Positions 12,676 through 24,091 of a stretch of DNA of 64,000 bases are shown one piece after another. Under the pieces are notes generated by a model, which was not told where the DNA came from, made no database searches, and saw only the letters and a program-made list of their open reading frames with translations. The position numbers and the translations under genes are program-made. The stretch lies in contig JAXRKP010000097.1 in NCBI GenBank assembly GCA_037039925.1, positions 227,501 to 291,500 on the forward strand, written 5' to 3'. How positions within the stretch are numbered: position 1 is the first letter of the stretch; each line of letters starts with the position of its first letter. The DNA comes from Doris montereyensis. Taxonomy: Eukaryota > Mollusca > Gastropoda > Nudibranchia > Dorididae.

Positions 12676-14300
12676 GTAAGGTGAAACTTAAGCTCAACCA
12701 ACACTTCGTAAGAAGTGCCAAGAAGTTATTTCAACGCCCGGTGGAAAATAGAACTAACGTTTTTGATTGCCATTGTGATATATACAAAGTCTCATTTAAC
12801 TAAGTCCCAAAGGTCTGTCAGTGTCACAGTTCAATGTTTTTACTTGCGTCTTTTTTTGTCGGTGTGAATCAACATGGTGGAGTGGGTAAATGTTCTAAGC
12901 TTATGAGGACAAGGATGTGGCTTTGTTAGCTTACACATGCATATTGCATGGATGTTTGGATGGGAGGTGGGGGGTTTTCTTCTCCAGCACATTTGATCTT
13001 TTAGCACATTTGATCTTTTAGCACATTTGATCTTTTAGCACATTTGATCTTTTAGAATAATAATAAAAAAGAAGAAGAAGAAGAAGAAAACGTATTATCT
13101 ACGAGTAGTTTTGATTTCCACAGCTGTGTGATATGTAGATAAATAAGTACCTGGCAAGAGGCCTATACTGACATTGCCTGGATGTGAGTGTGAGGCCAAA
13201 AGGAAGTAAGGCCTCTTCTCCGGGATGGTGATGAGACGTATTCATGAAGGTGCCTGATGGGAAATGCGAATGAACTGAATGATGTAAAGTATGTGAGTCG
13301 GCACTAGTGTGGGAGTGTTGGCACTAAGGTCATTGTTATCCAGGTCAGATATTGTTCTCATATTGAACATCACTTTTATAGGATGGGGTGATAATGATGC
13401 CGTAGTAGAAATCTTGTCAAGAAGACTTAAATGTTCTTGTGTGCATGTTATTTAACTTGTAGCCTTATGCCATTAAAGTCAAAATAGAAAATATGAAATT
13501 GTATTGGCATGGAAGGGAAAGTTTGTCATAGTGGAAGAAAGCCAAAAGGTGTTTTTTGTTATAATTCTAAACACGGGTTGTGGGGGGGGGGGAGATCCAC
13601 CCACAACGTATTGCTTTTTGACACACCCAAGTGATAATCGCGTTGGATTTGGGTCCCGTCTCTCATAAGTTGATGCCTGACACAGGTGCCTTACTGATAC
13701 ATACCATCCATATTCTACTGGATCTAGTAGGCTTGCATGGCATAGACTATAGCTATCAGTTTAGTCGTTGCCTGCATCACAAAGGAGAGATGTCTGTGGC
13801 CGCTACTACCGCTGTGTGTGTTGGATGGATGTGACTTATGTCAAGATCTACACTCTTTAGGCTTTGGCTAGTACAGATAAATTAACGCCATTCCATGTTT
13901 TTTAAAGCGTGTCTATCATTTCCAGTTCGCATTGACATAGAAATTAGACAACATCATGTATGTATTGTTTAGAAGCAATACACCCGTCTTTTGTTGTTGA
14001 AAACGTATAATTAGTCAACTTAATGAACAAAAAAAAATAAGCTCGTAATTGCCGGGTTAGTTAGTAATGCCAGCTTGTACACTGCCTCAAAGCCAAATTG
14101 TAAGAAACTAGTAATAGGGGAACACATTACACATATAACAACACAGTTTTCAGTTTTACTGAGGCAAAATATCATAAGGCGTTGGATTATGTTGCCCTGT
14201 CTTGCATGTTTGGGCACAATGATTGATGAGGTCATCATATCATACAATGAGTTGTATTAGAATGTATTGTTATGTTTAAATGGTTGGCAGTTGCTGGCTG
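12676..14300 (+). other. Non-coding stretch
   Basis: No gene was recognised. It contains four copies of a 17-bp unit GCACATTTGATCTTTTA at 12987-13054 and a G-run near 13580. Confidence 0.6.
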
Positions 14301-14305
14301 AAGCT

Positions 14306-14400
14306 ACTGGTAGGTCCTACTTCTTTCCTTTCACTCTTTCACTTACCTGTCATCTTGCTTTTGCCTCTTAATTTTAATCTGAGATCACCACATATGTATG
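14306..14400 (+). repeat. Dispersed repeat R1 copy
   Basis: Contains CTACTGGTAGGTCCTACTTC then CTTTCACTCTTTCAC, CATCTTGCTTTTGCCTCTTA and GAGATCACCACATATG, matching the other copies. Confidence 0.6.
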
Positions 14401-14814
14401 TGTATGTTTATTCTTTCCAAAGCAGCAACTTGCCTTGTTTTTTGGGGTTTTGTTGTTTTTGTTGGGGTATTTGTTTTGTTTTGTGGGTTTTTTTTGGGTG
14501 GTGGGGGGGAGGGGGAAGTGTAGAAAGTGGGAGTAGGGGTAGAGTGGTGATGGATGTGATTATGATTTATGGAACATGTTCTTGTCAATTCTGAATATCA
14601 TCTTGTATGTTATTGTTTTGGTAAAGCAGTAGTCTGGTCTGAAATGAGAATGTTGCCCTCATTGTTTGAAATGAATTAATTATGCATTTAAGTCTAAGTC
14701 AAAGCTTGTTGCCATATTACACTTTTACACATATTTGTAGTCATCAATTGCAGATTTACATTTGAAGTTTTAGCCTTACTAGGCCTCAAAATCCACCTCC
14801 TTCTGCCCTTCTCT

Positions 14815-15400
14815 TTCCCACACACACACACCCTTCCCACACACACACACACACATTGCTTGGCCCAATTCCTTCTTGACCCATTCCCCACACACACAAT
14901 TCCTTCTTCCTTCATCCACAATTGACCCCATTCCTTTCCACACACACACTTTGACCCCATTTCTTCTCCATTCCTTCCCACACATTCCACACACAACACT
15001 TTGACCCCATTTCTTCACACAAACACACACACATTTGACCCCATTTCTTCTTCCACACACACACACCCCATTCCTTCCACACACTCACACACACACTTTG
15101 ACCCCATTTCTTCTCTCACACACACACACACACTTTGACCCCATTTTTTCTCACACACACACACACACACACTTTGACCCCATTTCTTCCCACACACACA
15201 CTTGACCCCATTCATTTTCTCACACACTTTGCGGACTTGACATTTCTTATTCATTCCCACACTTTGCTTTGACCCCATTTCTTCTTCACACAAAATAAAC
15301 ACATTTCTTCTCACACACACACACACACACACTTGATCCCATTTCTTCCCACACACCACTTGACCCCATTCATTTTCCCACCCTGACTCAAATTGTTCCA
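14815..15400 (+). repeat. CA-rich minisatellite, about 30-bp unit
   Basis: Units alternate CACACACACACA with CTTTGACCCCATTTCTTC. Long minus-strand frames through this block are repeat artefacts. Confidence 0.92.
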
Positions 15401-15699
15401 AAATAAACACTCTCCCCCCTTCCCACCCTTCAAATTGTTAGTTAGTTTTCATGAGAAAATGACTTCAGCTTCACTTATGCCAACATAGTACTTAATGGGT
15501 GCGCCAACATAGTACTTAATGGGTGTTGATAATGAAGGTTTTTCTCAGCCCTTCCTACTCTATGAGTCTATAATCCTTTGGTAGTAATTCTTCTGTTAGT
15601 TAAGTTTTGGTTTTGATTATTATCAATCATCTTCATGATATATATATATATACATACACACACATATATACATTATAGATGTCTTTGTTTTACATCATT

Positions 15700-16440
15700 G
15701 CCTCCATCAATGTTGTTTTTGAATATCGTCTTACACCCTATATATATATATAGAACGTATTACAATGTGTTGTTTTGAATGGATATATCCATAGTCTTAC
15801 ACCCTATATATATATATACGTATTACAATGTGTTGTTTTTTGAATGGATATATCCATCCTCTTACACCCTATATATATATATAGAACGTATTACAATGTG
15901 TTGTTTTTGAATGGATATATCCATCGTCTTACACACTATATATATATACGTATTACAAGAATGGATATATCCATCCTCTTTGTTTTACATTCAATGAATG
16001 GATATATCCATCCTCTCCATCAATGTTGTTTTTGAATGGATATATCCATCGTCTTACACCCCTCAATGTGTTGTTTTTTGAATGGATATATCCATCCTCT
16101 TACACCCTATATATATATATAGAACGTATTACAATGTGTTGTTTTTGAATGGATATATCCATCCTCTTAACTATATATATATATCATTACAATGTGTTGT
16201 TTTTGAATGGATATATCCATCCTCTTACACCTATATATATATATAGAACTTATTACAATGTGTTGTTTTTGAATGGATATATCCATCCGTATTCAATGTG
16301 TTGTTTTTTGATATTACACCCTATATATATATAGAACTTATTACAATGTGTTGTTTTACTGAGTGGATATATCCATCCTCTTACACTCTATATATATATA
16401 GAACTTATTACAATGTGTTGTTTTTGAATGGATATTTCCT
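15700..16440 (+). repeat. Minisatellite, about 65-bp unit, around 11 copies
   Basis: Units share GAATGGATATATCCATC, CTTACACCCTATATATATAT and ATTACAATGTGTTGTTTTTG. Each unit carries the perfect palindrome GGATATATCC and a TATATA run, so the array is rich in short hairpins. Confidence 0.92.
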
Positions 16441-16854
16441 CTGTTCAAAACTTGCCCATCATTTATTGCCTTTGGTGAGATCATGTTCTGTGTGTGTCGA
16501 TCCTTTTCCCTGTTGAACACAGTGTGGGGTGTTCATGGTGTTGTTGTTGTTTTTGATTATGATGATGAAGATGATTTTTATTCATGTTCTGTGTGTGTCA
16601 TTGAAATTAGTGTGGAGTAATCATGGTGTTGATGTTGTTGTTGTTGTTGTTTTTGTTGATTATGATGATGATTTTCATTCCAGCCTGTTCCTTCCATCCA
16701 GAGAATGCTAACACTAAACATGTTAACATAAAACGATTGATCATAAAAGTCATAAACGATTGCCTATAAACCTACCACTGCCTTGGTTAATAATTTGGGA
16801 TTGACTGTTTGTGTTGTTGTTGTTGTTGTGAGGGGGTTTTAGTCTTTTGTTTCC

Positions 16855-17300
16855 TTTTGTTTTTTGTTCTTTTCTTCTTTTTTTGTTTTTTGTTCTTTTC
16901 TTCTTTTTTTGTTTTTTGTTCTTTTCTTCTTTTTTTTTGTTTTTTGTTCTTTTCTTCTTTTTTTTTTGTTCTTTTCTTTTTTTGTTTGTTTTTTCTTCTT
17001 TTTTTTTGTTTTTTTTGTTCTTTTCTTCTTTTTGTTTTTTGTTCATTTTTCTTTTTTTGTTTTTTGTTTTTTTCTTTTTTTTTGTTTTTTGTTCTTTTTC
17101 TTCTTTTTGTTTTTTGTTTTTTGTTCTTTTCTTTTTTTTTTTTTTCTTCTTTTTTTGTTCTTTTCTTCTTCTTTTTTTTGTTTTTTGTTCTTTTCTTCTT
17201 TTTTGTTTTTTGTTCTTTTCTTCTTTTTTTTGTTTTTTGTTCTTTTGTTCTTTTTGTTTTTTGTTCTTTTGTTCTTTTTTTGTGTGCTTTTTGTTGTTTT
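16855..17300 (+). repeat. T-rich minisatellite
   Basis: Repeats of TTTTTTGTTTTTTGTTCTTT and TCTTC. The Phe/Leu/Cys-rich frames on + and Lys/Asn-rich frames on - are low-complexity artefacts. A (G)n run follows at about 17447-17469. Confidence 0.92.
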
Positions 17301-17556
17301 CTTGAGAGGTGTTGTTGGCTTGTTTTCCTTTTCCTTTTTAGGAGAAGGGGGGGCTTGTTTCATCAGGTGTCTTTCACTTTTTTGGGGGATGAGGAAGGGC
17401 ATTGTTGTTTGGCCTTTGGGTTGGTTTGGGGTCTTTGGTGTGTGTGTGGGGGGGGGGGGGGGGGGGGGTGATTTTGTTGTCTTTACTTTTGCTGTAGTTT
17501 TCTGTCAAAGTATTATTTTTCTGCCAGAGGAAGCGTGGGCAATTAGCGGGCACTAC

Positions 17557-17650
17557 TGGTAGGTCTTACATCTTTCTGTTCACTTTTTTACATGTCCATC
17601 ATCTTGCTGTTTCTTCTCCATTCACCCTGAGATCTCTGTATATGGGGGGT
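17557..17650 (+). repeat. Dispersed repeat R1 copy
   Basis: Contains CTACTGGTAGGTCTTAC, TCATCTTGCTGTTTC and ACCCTGAGATC. The downstream 17660-17940 stretch resembles a dispersed repeat but was not classified. Confidence 0.5.
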
Positions 17651-18014
17651 GAAGCTCATCCCAATTGAGAGCGGAAGAGTGGGGGGGGGCGGGTGTGAAA
17701 CATTCTTCATGAACAATTTGAGTTCAACACAGTTATACTTAACTTACTGCCCATTACGCCAGTTGGCATGTAGGGCAGCAATGAAGGATCTCCGTCTCTC
17801 TATTTCCATGACAAGCGCCTTTAGGGAATTCCAGGTTTCGCCCTCCTTAATCTTATTCTCTACTGTTCTTCTCCAATTTGTTTTTAGCCTGCCAAGTCTC
17901 CTGTCTCCTTTTCCCAAAGTTTATCAAAGAAAAGAGTAAAATGTGCCTTAGCGTGCAGTATGATTGCATTTGTAGATTGCAAATCCCAAGATCACTTTAT
18001 CTGTGAATGTATGT

Positions 18015-18595
18015 TACTTCAACTTCAAGGCCATTACGGCCCATAGAGCCGGAGCTTATCCCAGTTTCAATAGCGTGAAGTGGAACAAGTTAGGACGCTA
18101 GTCTGATGCAGATTTTTTACTCTCAAGCTAATGCTTGTACTTGTACCCATTTGCACCTGGGTTGAGTGGGGGTAAAGAATGCGAAGTTTTGCACTTGGGT
18201 TGAGTGGGGGTAAAGAATGCGAAGTTTTGCACTTAGGTTGAGTGGGGGTAAAGAATGCGAAGTTTTGCACTTGGGTTGAGTGGGGGTTAAAGAATGCGAA
18301 GTTTTGCACTTGGGTTGATTGGGGTTAAAGAATGCGAAGTTTTGCACTTGGGTTGAGTGGGGGTAAAGAATGCGAAGTTTTGCACTTGGGTTGAGTGGGG
18401 GGTAAAAGAATGCAAAGTTTTGCACTTGGGTTGATTGGGGTTAAAGAATGCGAAGTTTTGTACTTGGGTTGAGTGGGGGTAAAGAATGTGAAGTTTCTTT
18501 CCCAAGGAACATAACATTGAAACTAACTTTGTTAGGATTCAACCCGGGACCTCCTGATCCTCAGTCTGGTAGCCTAACCAATCGGCCATCGTGGC
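18015..18595 (-). mobile_element. tRNA-derived SINE, minus orientation, with internal minisatellite
   Basis: Read on the minus strand, the head at about 18535-18595 has a tRNA-like start (GGCCGATTGGTTAGGCT) and a box-B-like GGGTTGAATCC. The body runs to the ATTACGGCCC end near 18030. Between 18145 and 18495 one body segment has expanded into about nine tandem 37-38-bp units. Confidence 0.7.
18145..18495 (-). repeat. Minisatellite of 37-38 bp inside a SINE
   Basis: Units share TTTGCACTTGGGTTGAGTGG and GGGTAAAGAATGCGAAG. The same sequence occurs once in unexpanded SINE copies (compare CATTTGCACCTAGATAGAGT near 18710), so the unit was born from the SINE body. Confidence 0.85.
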
Positions 18596-18597
18596 CA

Positions 18598-18845
18598 ATA
18601 GAGCCGGAGCTTATCCCAGTTTCTATATCGTTAAGCGGAACAGGTGACAATAGTCACCTCCTAGCCAGGACGCTAGTCTGACACAGGTTTTACTCCCTTG
18701 TACCCATTTGCACCTAGATAGAGTGGTGAAAATGTGTGTTAGTGTCTTTCCCAAAGAACACAATGTGACCTGGCTTTGCTAGGAGGAACTTAGGACCTCA
18801 TGATTTCCAGTCCAGCAGCCTAACCCCTCGGCCACGACGCCACAC
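18598..18845 (-). mobile_element. tRNA-derived SINE, minus orientation
   Basis: A complete-looking copy. The minus-strand head lies at 18785-18840 (GTGGCCGAGGGGTTAGGCTG, then the box B region). The body ends in AAGCTCCGGCTCTATTGGCC. It sits about 100 bp from the Polinton insertion point. Confidence 0.7.
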
Positions 18846-18939
18846 ATTGTTTATGTGGGTTGTATCAAATCAAATCGAATTAAATAGTAGTGTTTATACT
18901 TTTTAACGATACTTCAGTAGTATGTTGTAGTAGCCCCCA

Positions 18940-18945
18940 ACCGTG
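18940..18945. repeat. Polinton target-site duplication, left
   Basis: ACCGTG directly precedes the AGTAATATAG terminus. The same six bases follow the other terminus at 36031-36036. Six base pairs is the duplication length known for Polinton integration. Confidence 0.9.
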
Positions 18946-19245
18946 AGTAATATAGTATATTAGTCCCCCAACCAGCAAAGTAAAAAAATAATTTTGACAA
19001 CCCCGCCAGTACACCCCTACGAGAAAAAAAAAAAAATGTTCATACTCCAACACCCAGCAAAGAAAATTTTTTTTTACACAACCACCAGTACACCCCTACG
19101 AGAAAAAAAAATTCATTCTCCAGCACAACCAGCAAAGTAAAAATACTCAAACACACACCACCAGTACGAGAAGACGTACAAAAATGTTCATACTCCAGCG
19201 CAACCAACAAAGTAAAAAAATACTCCAACACGAGAAGACGTAAAA
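18946..19245 (+). repeat. Polinton left terminal inverted repeat with internal sub-repeats
   Basis: The outer about 105 bp pairs with 35920-36030 on the opposite strand: AGTAATATAGTATATTA, CCCCCAACCAGCAAAGTAAA, CCCCGCCAGTACACCCCT and CATACTCCAAC occur in the same order. Inward, the repeat becomes about four degenerate units of 70-80 bp built from CAGCAAAGTAAA, CCACCAGTAC, CTACGAGAAA and TGTTCATACTCCA. Confidence 0.9.
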
Positions 19246-19297
19246 ATGATTCTGAGGAAAGTGAAGATTAAGGTTATTTATTTTATTACTCTTAAAA

Positions 19298-19513
19298 ATG
19301 GAAGGAAAAATATGCAATGCATGTTGTGAATTTAAATTATATAATTCGTTTAGGAAAGAGAAAACATGTCCTGACGAGCATAGAGGTCAATGTAAAGATT
19401 GTGAACGCCCAATGAAAAAAATACATTATCAAAATAATAAAGAAAAATATAAACAAGCATTTCAAGAATTTATGATAAGAAATCCTAATTATTTTAAGGA
19501 ATACCGAAACTGA
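19298..19513 (+). CDS. Small zinc-binding protein ahead of PolB
   Basis: A 71-codon intact frame. The N-terminal half has two CxxC pairs (ICNACCEF and CKDCER, roughly residues 6-9 and 33-36), a treble-clef/zinc-ribbon arrangement like small phage and large-virus proteins. The C-terminal half is a Lys/Tyr/Asn-rich helix. It starts in the context TTACTCTTAAAAATGG, which is repeated at 28762. PolB coding similarity begins about 45 bp after its stop in another frame, so it could be a detached N-terminal part of PolB. A DNA-binding role is inference. Confidence 0.6.
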   Translation: MEGKICNACCEFKLYNSFRKEKTCPDEHRGQCKDCERPMKKIHYQNNKEKYKQAFQEFMIRNPNYFKEYRN

Positions 19514-19556
19514 AATATTATACGGGGACACCTAATCGAAAACCTTTTCTAATAAA

Positions 19557-22500
19557 ATGGCCAGTGAAAAATCTAAAGTTAATAAAAGTTATATTAATGA
19601 GATTATTAGAAAGTGGAATTAATATTGATGGATATTTTAATACTATTAAAAACGATGTTAAGCAGTTAGTATTAAGTTTTCCTAATGTAAAATTTAATCT
19701 ATTAATAAAAACAATATATTCTAAACCAAGAGTTTTAGAAGAAAAAATAGAGAGATTTTATAATAATGGTTTTATAAAACTTCGTTCTCAATATGAATTT
19801 GAGGAAGCATATGATTCTATTAAAGAAAAGTGTAAAGTTTGGGTAGAAGAACATCAAGGAAAGGAATCTGGATTAATATTTAATGAAATAGAAAATACAG
19901 AAGTAAAAATCGTTAGAGTAAAGAGTTTAAATGGATCTTCTTATTTTGATCTCGGTGTAAAATTTAATAGTCTTCTTAATATTCAAAATAATGATAACTT
20001 GTGTTTTGCTTATAGTGTAATTGCAGGTATATTAGATAAACAATTAAAAACATTAAAATTAGAAAATCCAGGTAAAAAGATTAAGGAAATAGTTGAAGAT
20101 TCAGATCCTTTATATGCAAAAGCTATTTTAAGGATGAGTAAGAATCCTGATAGAGTGTCAATCTATAAACCACTTTCAGAATATCTTAGCATGAAAAATA
20201 TTGAATATCCACTTAGTATAGATTCAATTAAAAGATTTGAAAAACAAAATGAATCTATAAGTATTAATGTTTTGGGAGTTGAAGGAGAAATTAAAAATGC
20301 TAAAGTAACCAATTTAGATACAACATTGCAAGAGAGGACATTACGTGACATTTATCCAATGTATATAAGTAAATTTAAAGATAGAGAGTATACTATAGAT
20401 TTATTATATGTTACTCAAGATGAGGAGAAACATTATTGTCTAATTAGAGATTTAGATGCTTATCTTAGTTGTAATGGAAATAAAAGATATCATTGTAGAA
20501 ATTGTATTACTGCTTCATATACAACTACTTCTGCTTTGGAAAAACATATTGCTAATTGTATTTCAAATAAACCTATGAAAATTAATATGCCACCTGAAGG
20601 AAGTAAATGTAAATTTGGAAATCATCATTATAAATTAAGATTACCATTTGTTGGATATGCAGACTTTGAATCAATAAATATAAAATTAAATTATATGGAT
20701 AGCGATCTTCAAAAACAAATAAATAAATTAAGAGTAAAAAGTAAATCACATAATGTTAATTCCAAGATAAGAAATATGATAATCAATAAAATCATGAAAG
20801 ATGAAGATATATCTAAAAAGGAATCTACAAGAATTTACCATGATTATATAAATAATATGATTACTGATAAAAAATAAAAATAAAACATATTTAGATGAAA
20901 TTAAAGAAAAATATATTGAAAAGTATTTTAATAAATTAATAGATGATATTTTTGATAAATGGATTGAAGAAGGAAAAAATATAGAAGTATCTGATTATGA
21001 AATAAGAAAATATTATGATAAAAAACCTATCAATAAGAAACAAATTAGTGATAAATTACGTAATAAGATAAAAGAGAACTAATTAAGTTATCTTTTAAAG
21101 AAAACACAATAAATTTACAACAACAAGAAGTAGTTTCATATAATTTACAATTAGTTTCACAGTATCCTGATATCATACCAAATAAAAATATTAATTATGA
21201 ACCTAGTGAAACTGCTAAAGAAGATTTTATAGAAACTTGTTTATACTATAATGATAAAATTAAATGGGGTTATTATCATGCTGAGAAAAAATTTAAAATT
21301 TCAGATGAAGAAAAAGAAATATTATATAATTCTTCTGATAATTGTTATTTATTTAAAAAGCAATTAGAAAAAGAAGAAAAAGTAATCGAACGTAATCATT
21401 TATCTGGGGAATTTAGAGGAATTGCATGTTGCTCTTGTAATGCAAAAGAAGCAAGAGATGGAAAACAATTTCCAATATTTTTTCATAATGGAATTGGATA
21501 TGATTTCCATTTTCTAACAGAGGAATTATTAAAACATGAAACAGAATATACGACAGTTAGTGTCTTAGCAAAAGATTCTGAAATTTTTGTTTCAATAACA
21601 TTTGGAGACAGATATTTTAAATTAGTATTTAAAGATAGTTGTAGATTTTTACTTAGTAGTATAGATAATTTATCCAAAACATTACCATATGAAGCTTGTA
21701 AAATAATTAAACAAGAGCTTTAAAATATACTGAAAAACTTTATAATAAAGAAAAGAATCCTTTTAATAAAGAGATGAGAATACTTAGAAGAAAAAGAAGT
21801 AAATTATTAGATGATTTAAGAGAAGTGGATTATGATGTGGATCATAAATATATTGATTCATTATATATAAAACATTTCTCTGATCAATTATTTGAAGATT
21901 TAAAATATCATGATTATAATAAAACTGAAGCTAAATGGAAAAGAAGTTTCAAAGGAATATTTCCATATGATTACTTTGATTCATTAAAAAAATTAAATAA
22001 AAAATATTTACCTTCTAAAAAAGATTTCTTTTCTGTATTATATCAAAAAGATATTTCAGATCTTGAGTATAAACATGGAGAAAAGATATTCAATAGATAT
22101 TGTAAAACATTTGAGGACTATTTAATGTTATATCAGAAACTAGATGTTCTAATATTAGCAGATGTATTTGAAAACTTTAGAAATCTTTGTTTAAAACATT
22201 ATGAAATAGATCCAGCATATTGTTATTCAGCACCAGGTTTATCATGGAATGCAGGATTAAAATATACTGGAATTGAATTAGATTTATTACATGATGAAGA
22301 CATGAAGTTAATGTTTGAAAAAGGTATAAGAGGAGGATTTTCTGGAGTATTAGGAAAACGTTTTGTTAAAGCAATTAATAAATACACTGATCCTAAACAT
22401 CAAGGTGAATCTAATTATTTATGGTCTACAGAACAGGTGCAAACAATTTATATGGATGTGGTATGTCTGAAAAACTTCCTTGTAAAGACTTTCAATGGGT

Positions 22501-22892
22501 TCCTGATATAGAAAAAAATCAAGATATTCAATATTATTTAGATCAATGTAATGAAGATATTCAATATTATTTAGATCAATGTAATGAAGATATTGGAATG
22601 GTTTTCAAAGTTGACTTGGAATATGTTTCACTAACAAAATTTAAATTAAGAAAATTTCCACCTATGCCTTTATCAAGGAAACGTAATGAAAATGAAATAT
22701 CAGATTATTCAAAAGAGTTCTTAAAACAACATAATGATAAGTTAGGGGGCGTTGAAAAGTTAATATTAAATCTTAATAATAAAAAAGAATATATTGTACA
22801 TCATGATATTTTAAAATATTATATCTCTCTCGGGATAAAAGTAACAAGAATTCATAGTATAATATCGTTTAATCATAAAGCTTGGTTAAAAG
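19557..22892 (+). pseudogene. Polinton DNA polymerase B, 5' part (exonuclease domain to palm motif A)
   Basis: This part of the protein-primed family B polymerase survives as open segments 19564-20877, 20885-21082, 21085-21723, 21724-22511 and 22421-22892 in three frames, so there are at least four frameshifts. The first ATG is 19557, whose frame closes quickly; the similarity frame is entered by 19564. Visible landmarks are a CxxC...HxxxxC zinc-finger-like cluster (20491-20560), exonuclease I YADFES (about 20652), exonuclease II NGIGYDF (about 21487) and exonuclease III YQKLD (22131-22145). At motif A, ANNLYG is present at 22439 but the preceding Asp is Gly (22436-22438). A 33-bp in-tandem duplication lies near 22520-22590. 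Coding stops at 22892, where the gypsy element enters between two bases of a codon. The full gene would be about 1,390 codons, usual for this family. Confidence 0.92.
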
Positions 22893-23081
22893 TGTAGCGA
22901 TATAATATAAGCGTGTTACGTTTATATTGTTGTGAGCGATTCACGCTTTGTTTCGTCTTTTTAGACTACCCATAAACGGGTGTGTTGTTGTTATTATTTC
23001 CGGTTTGATGGCAGTTGAATAAAGTACAGATTCTTCATGTCTACACATTGTTAGTTATATCGTCTTATTTAACATCTTACA
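22893..23081 (+). repeat. 5' LTR of nested gypsy element (189 bp)
   Basis: Runs from TGTAGCG to CTTACA. It contains GAATAAAGTACAG, a possible polyadenylation signal (AATAAA). It is longer than the 3' copy because of several small indels; base substitutions between the copies are few. Confidence 0.92.
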
Positions 23082-23100
23082 TTGGTGACCCCGACGTGAT
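23082..23100 (+). other. Primer-binding-site-like sequence of nested gypsy element
   Basis: TTGGTGACCCCGACGTGAT begins directly after the LTR, the position and look of a tRNA primer site in gypsy elements. The tRNA was not identified. Confidence 0.7.
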
Positions 23101-23174
23101 CTATCGACATCACTGCAATATTTATCTAAGTTTTAGATCTATAGATTGATTTCATAACAATAGAATCATAGACA

Positions 23175-24006
23175 ATGGATAAGACAATGGGAGCTAAGAG
23201 GCAATCAAACAAAATGCTGTCCCGGCTACAACCATAACAGCCGCAGCCTTTAAGTCTCCGCCATTTTGGAATACCAACGCAACCGCATGGTTTTTGCGCT
23301 TTGAGGCGTCTTTTGCGACGCACTCACCACCCATAACAAAACGATAAGACCAGGTTTTACCATGTAGTCCAACTGTTGGATTCTGCCACATCAAGGCGAG
23401 TTCAATCAAGCATTGAGCATCCACCGGTACAAGATATGTATGGTGCACTCAAGGCTGCCTTATTGGAAGCATACGAGCCAACTCAGCTGCAGAAAGACAC
23501 TACATTGTTGTAATGGATTAGGGGATAAACCACAGAGATACTCCAATACATGAGATCTTTGAATTCAACCCCACTAACTCTGTTCCGGGCCCTGTTCCTC
23601 AGTCTATTGCCCACAGAAGCCCGCTGTATTCTGGCTCAGAACCCTGAGATGAGTCGATGATTTGGCCAAAACAGCTGACCGCATTTTGGAAATTGATTTA
23701 CTTCAACCAACTGCAGTTGCGGCAGCATCCTACTCGAGTACGTCAGAAGAGACAGTTGACGTGAATGCCTTCAAGAGACATTTCAACAATAGGTCTACTA
23801 TTACTACTAATTCACAATTTGTCCTCTGCAGCTACCATTCTAAATTTGGATCCAAAGCACGTCGATGCGATAGGACGGTCAACGGTCGACCTTGTGCTAT
23901 GGCCCCATCAGCATCGCAGGGAAATGCCGAGGTCAGTCGATTCTAGAGGGCACGTCTGGCCCCACATCTGCCCTCTAGAACATGTAGAAACATCACAAAG
24001 TGTTTG
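23175..24006 (+). pseudogene. Gag remnant of nested gypsy element
   Basis: Following similarity requires several frames. Recognisable pieces are a PPFW-like start near 23260 followed by an FRFEASFATHHP-like motif, then TRFYHVVQLL, then RRVQSSIEHPP, and LLEAYEPTQLQKD near 23460-23500. This is the capsid-like domain of Mag-type/gypsy gag proteins. Multiple stops and frameshifts make it non-functional. It runs into a region with no reverse transcriptase before the integrase frame. Confidence 0.65.
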
Positions 24007-24091
24007 AACTTCGTCTATTGATATCTCCTTAAGTGTCAAAGAGCCTGGTTGCATCCGTAATTCCATCACGTTTGGATCCTCGCGTTGTGCT

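Noticed and set aside
16809..17562. Phe/Leu-rich 150-232-codon frames suggesting membrane proteins
   Set aside because: They are produced by a T-rich minisatellite and have no unique sequence.
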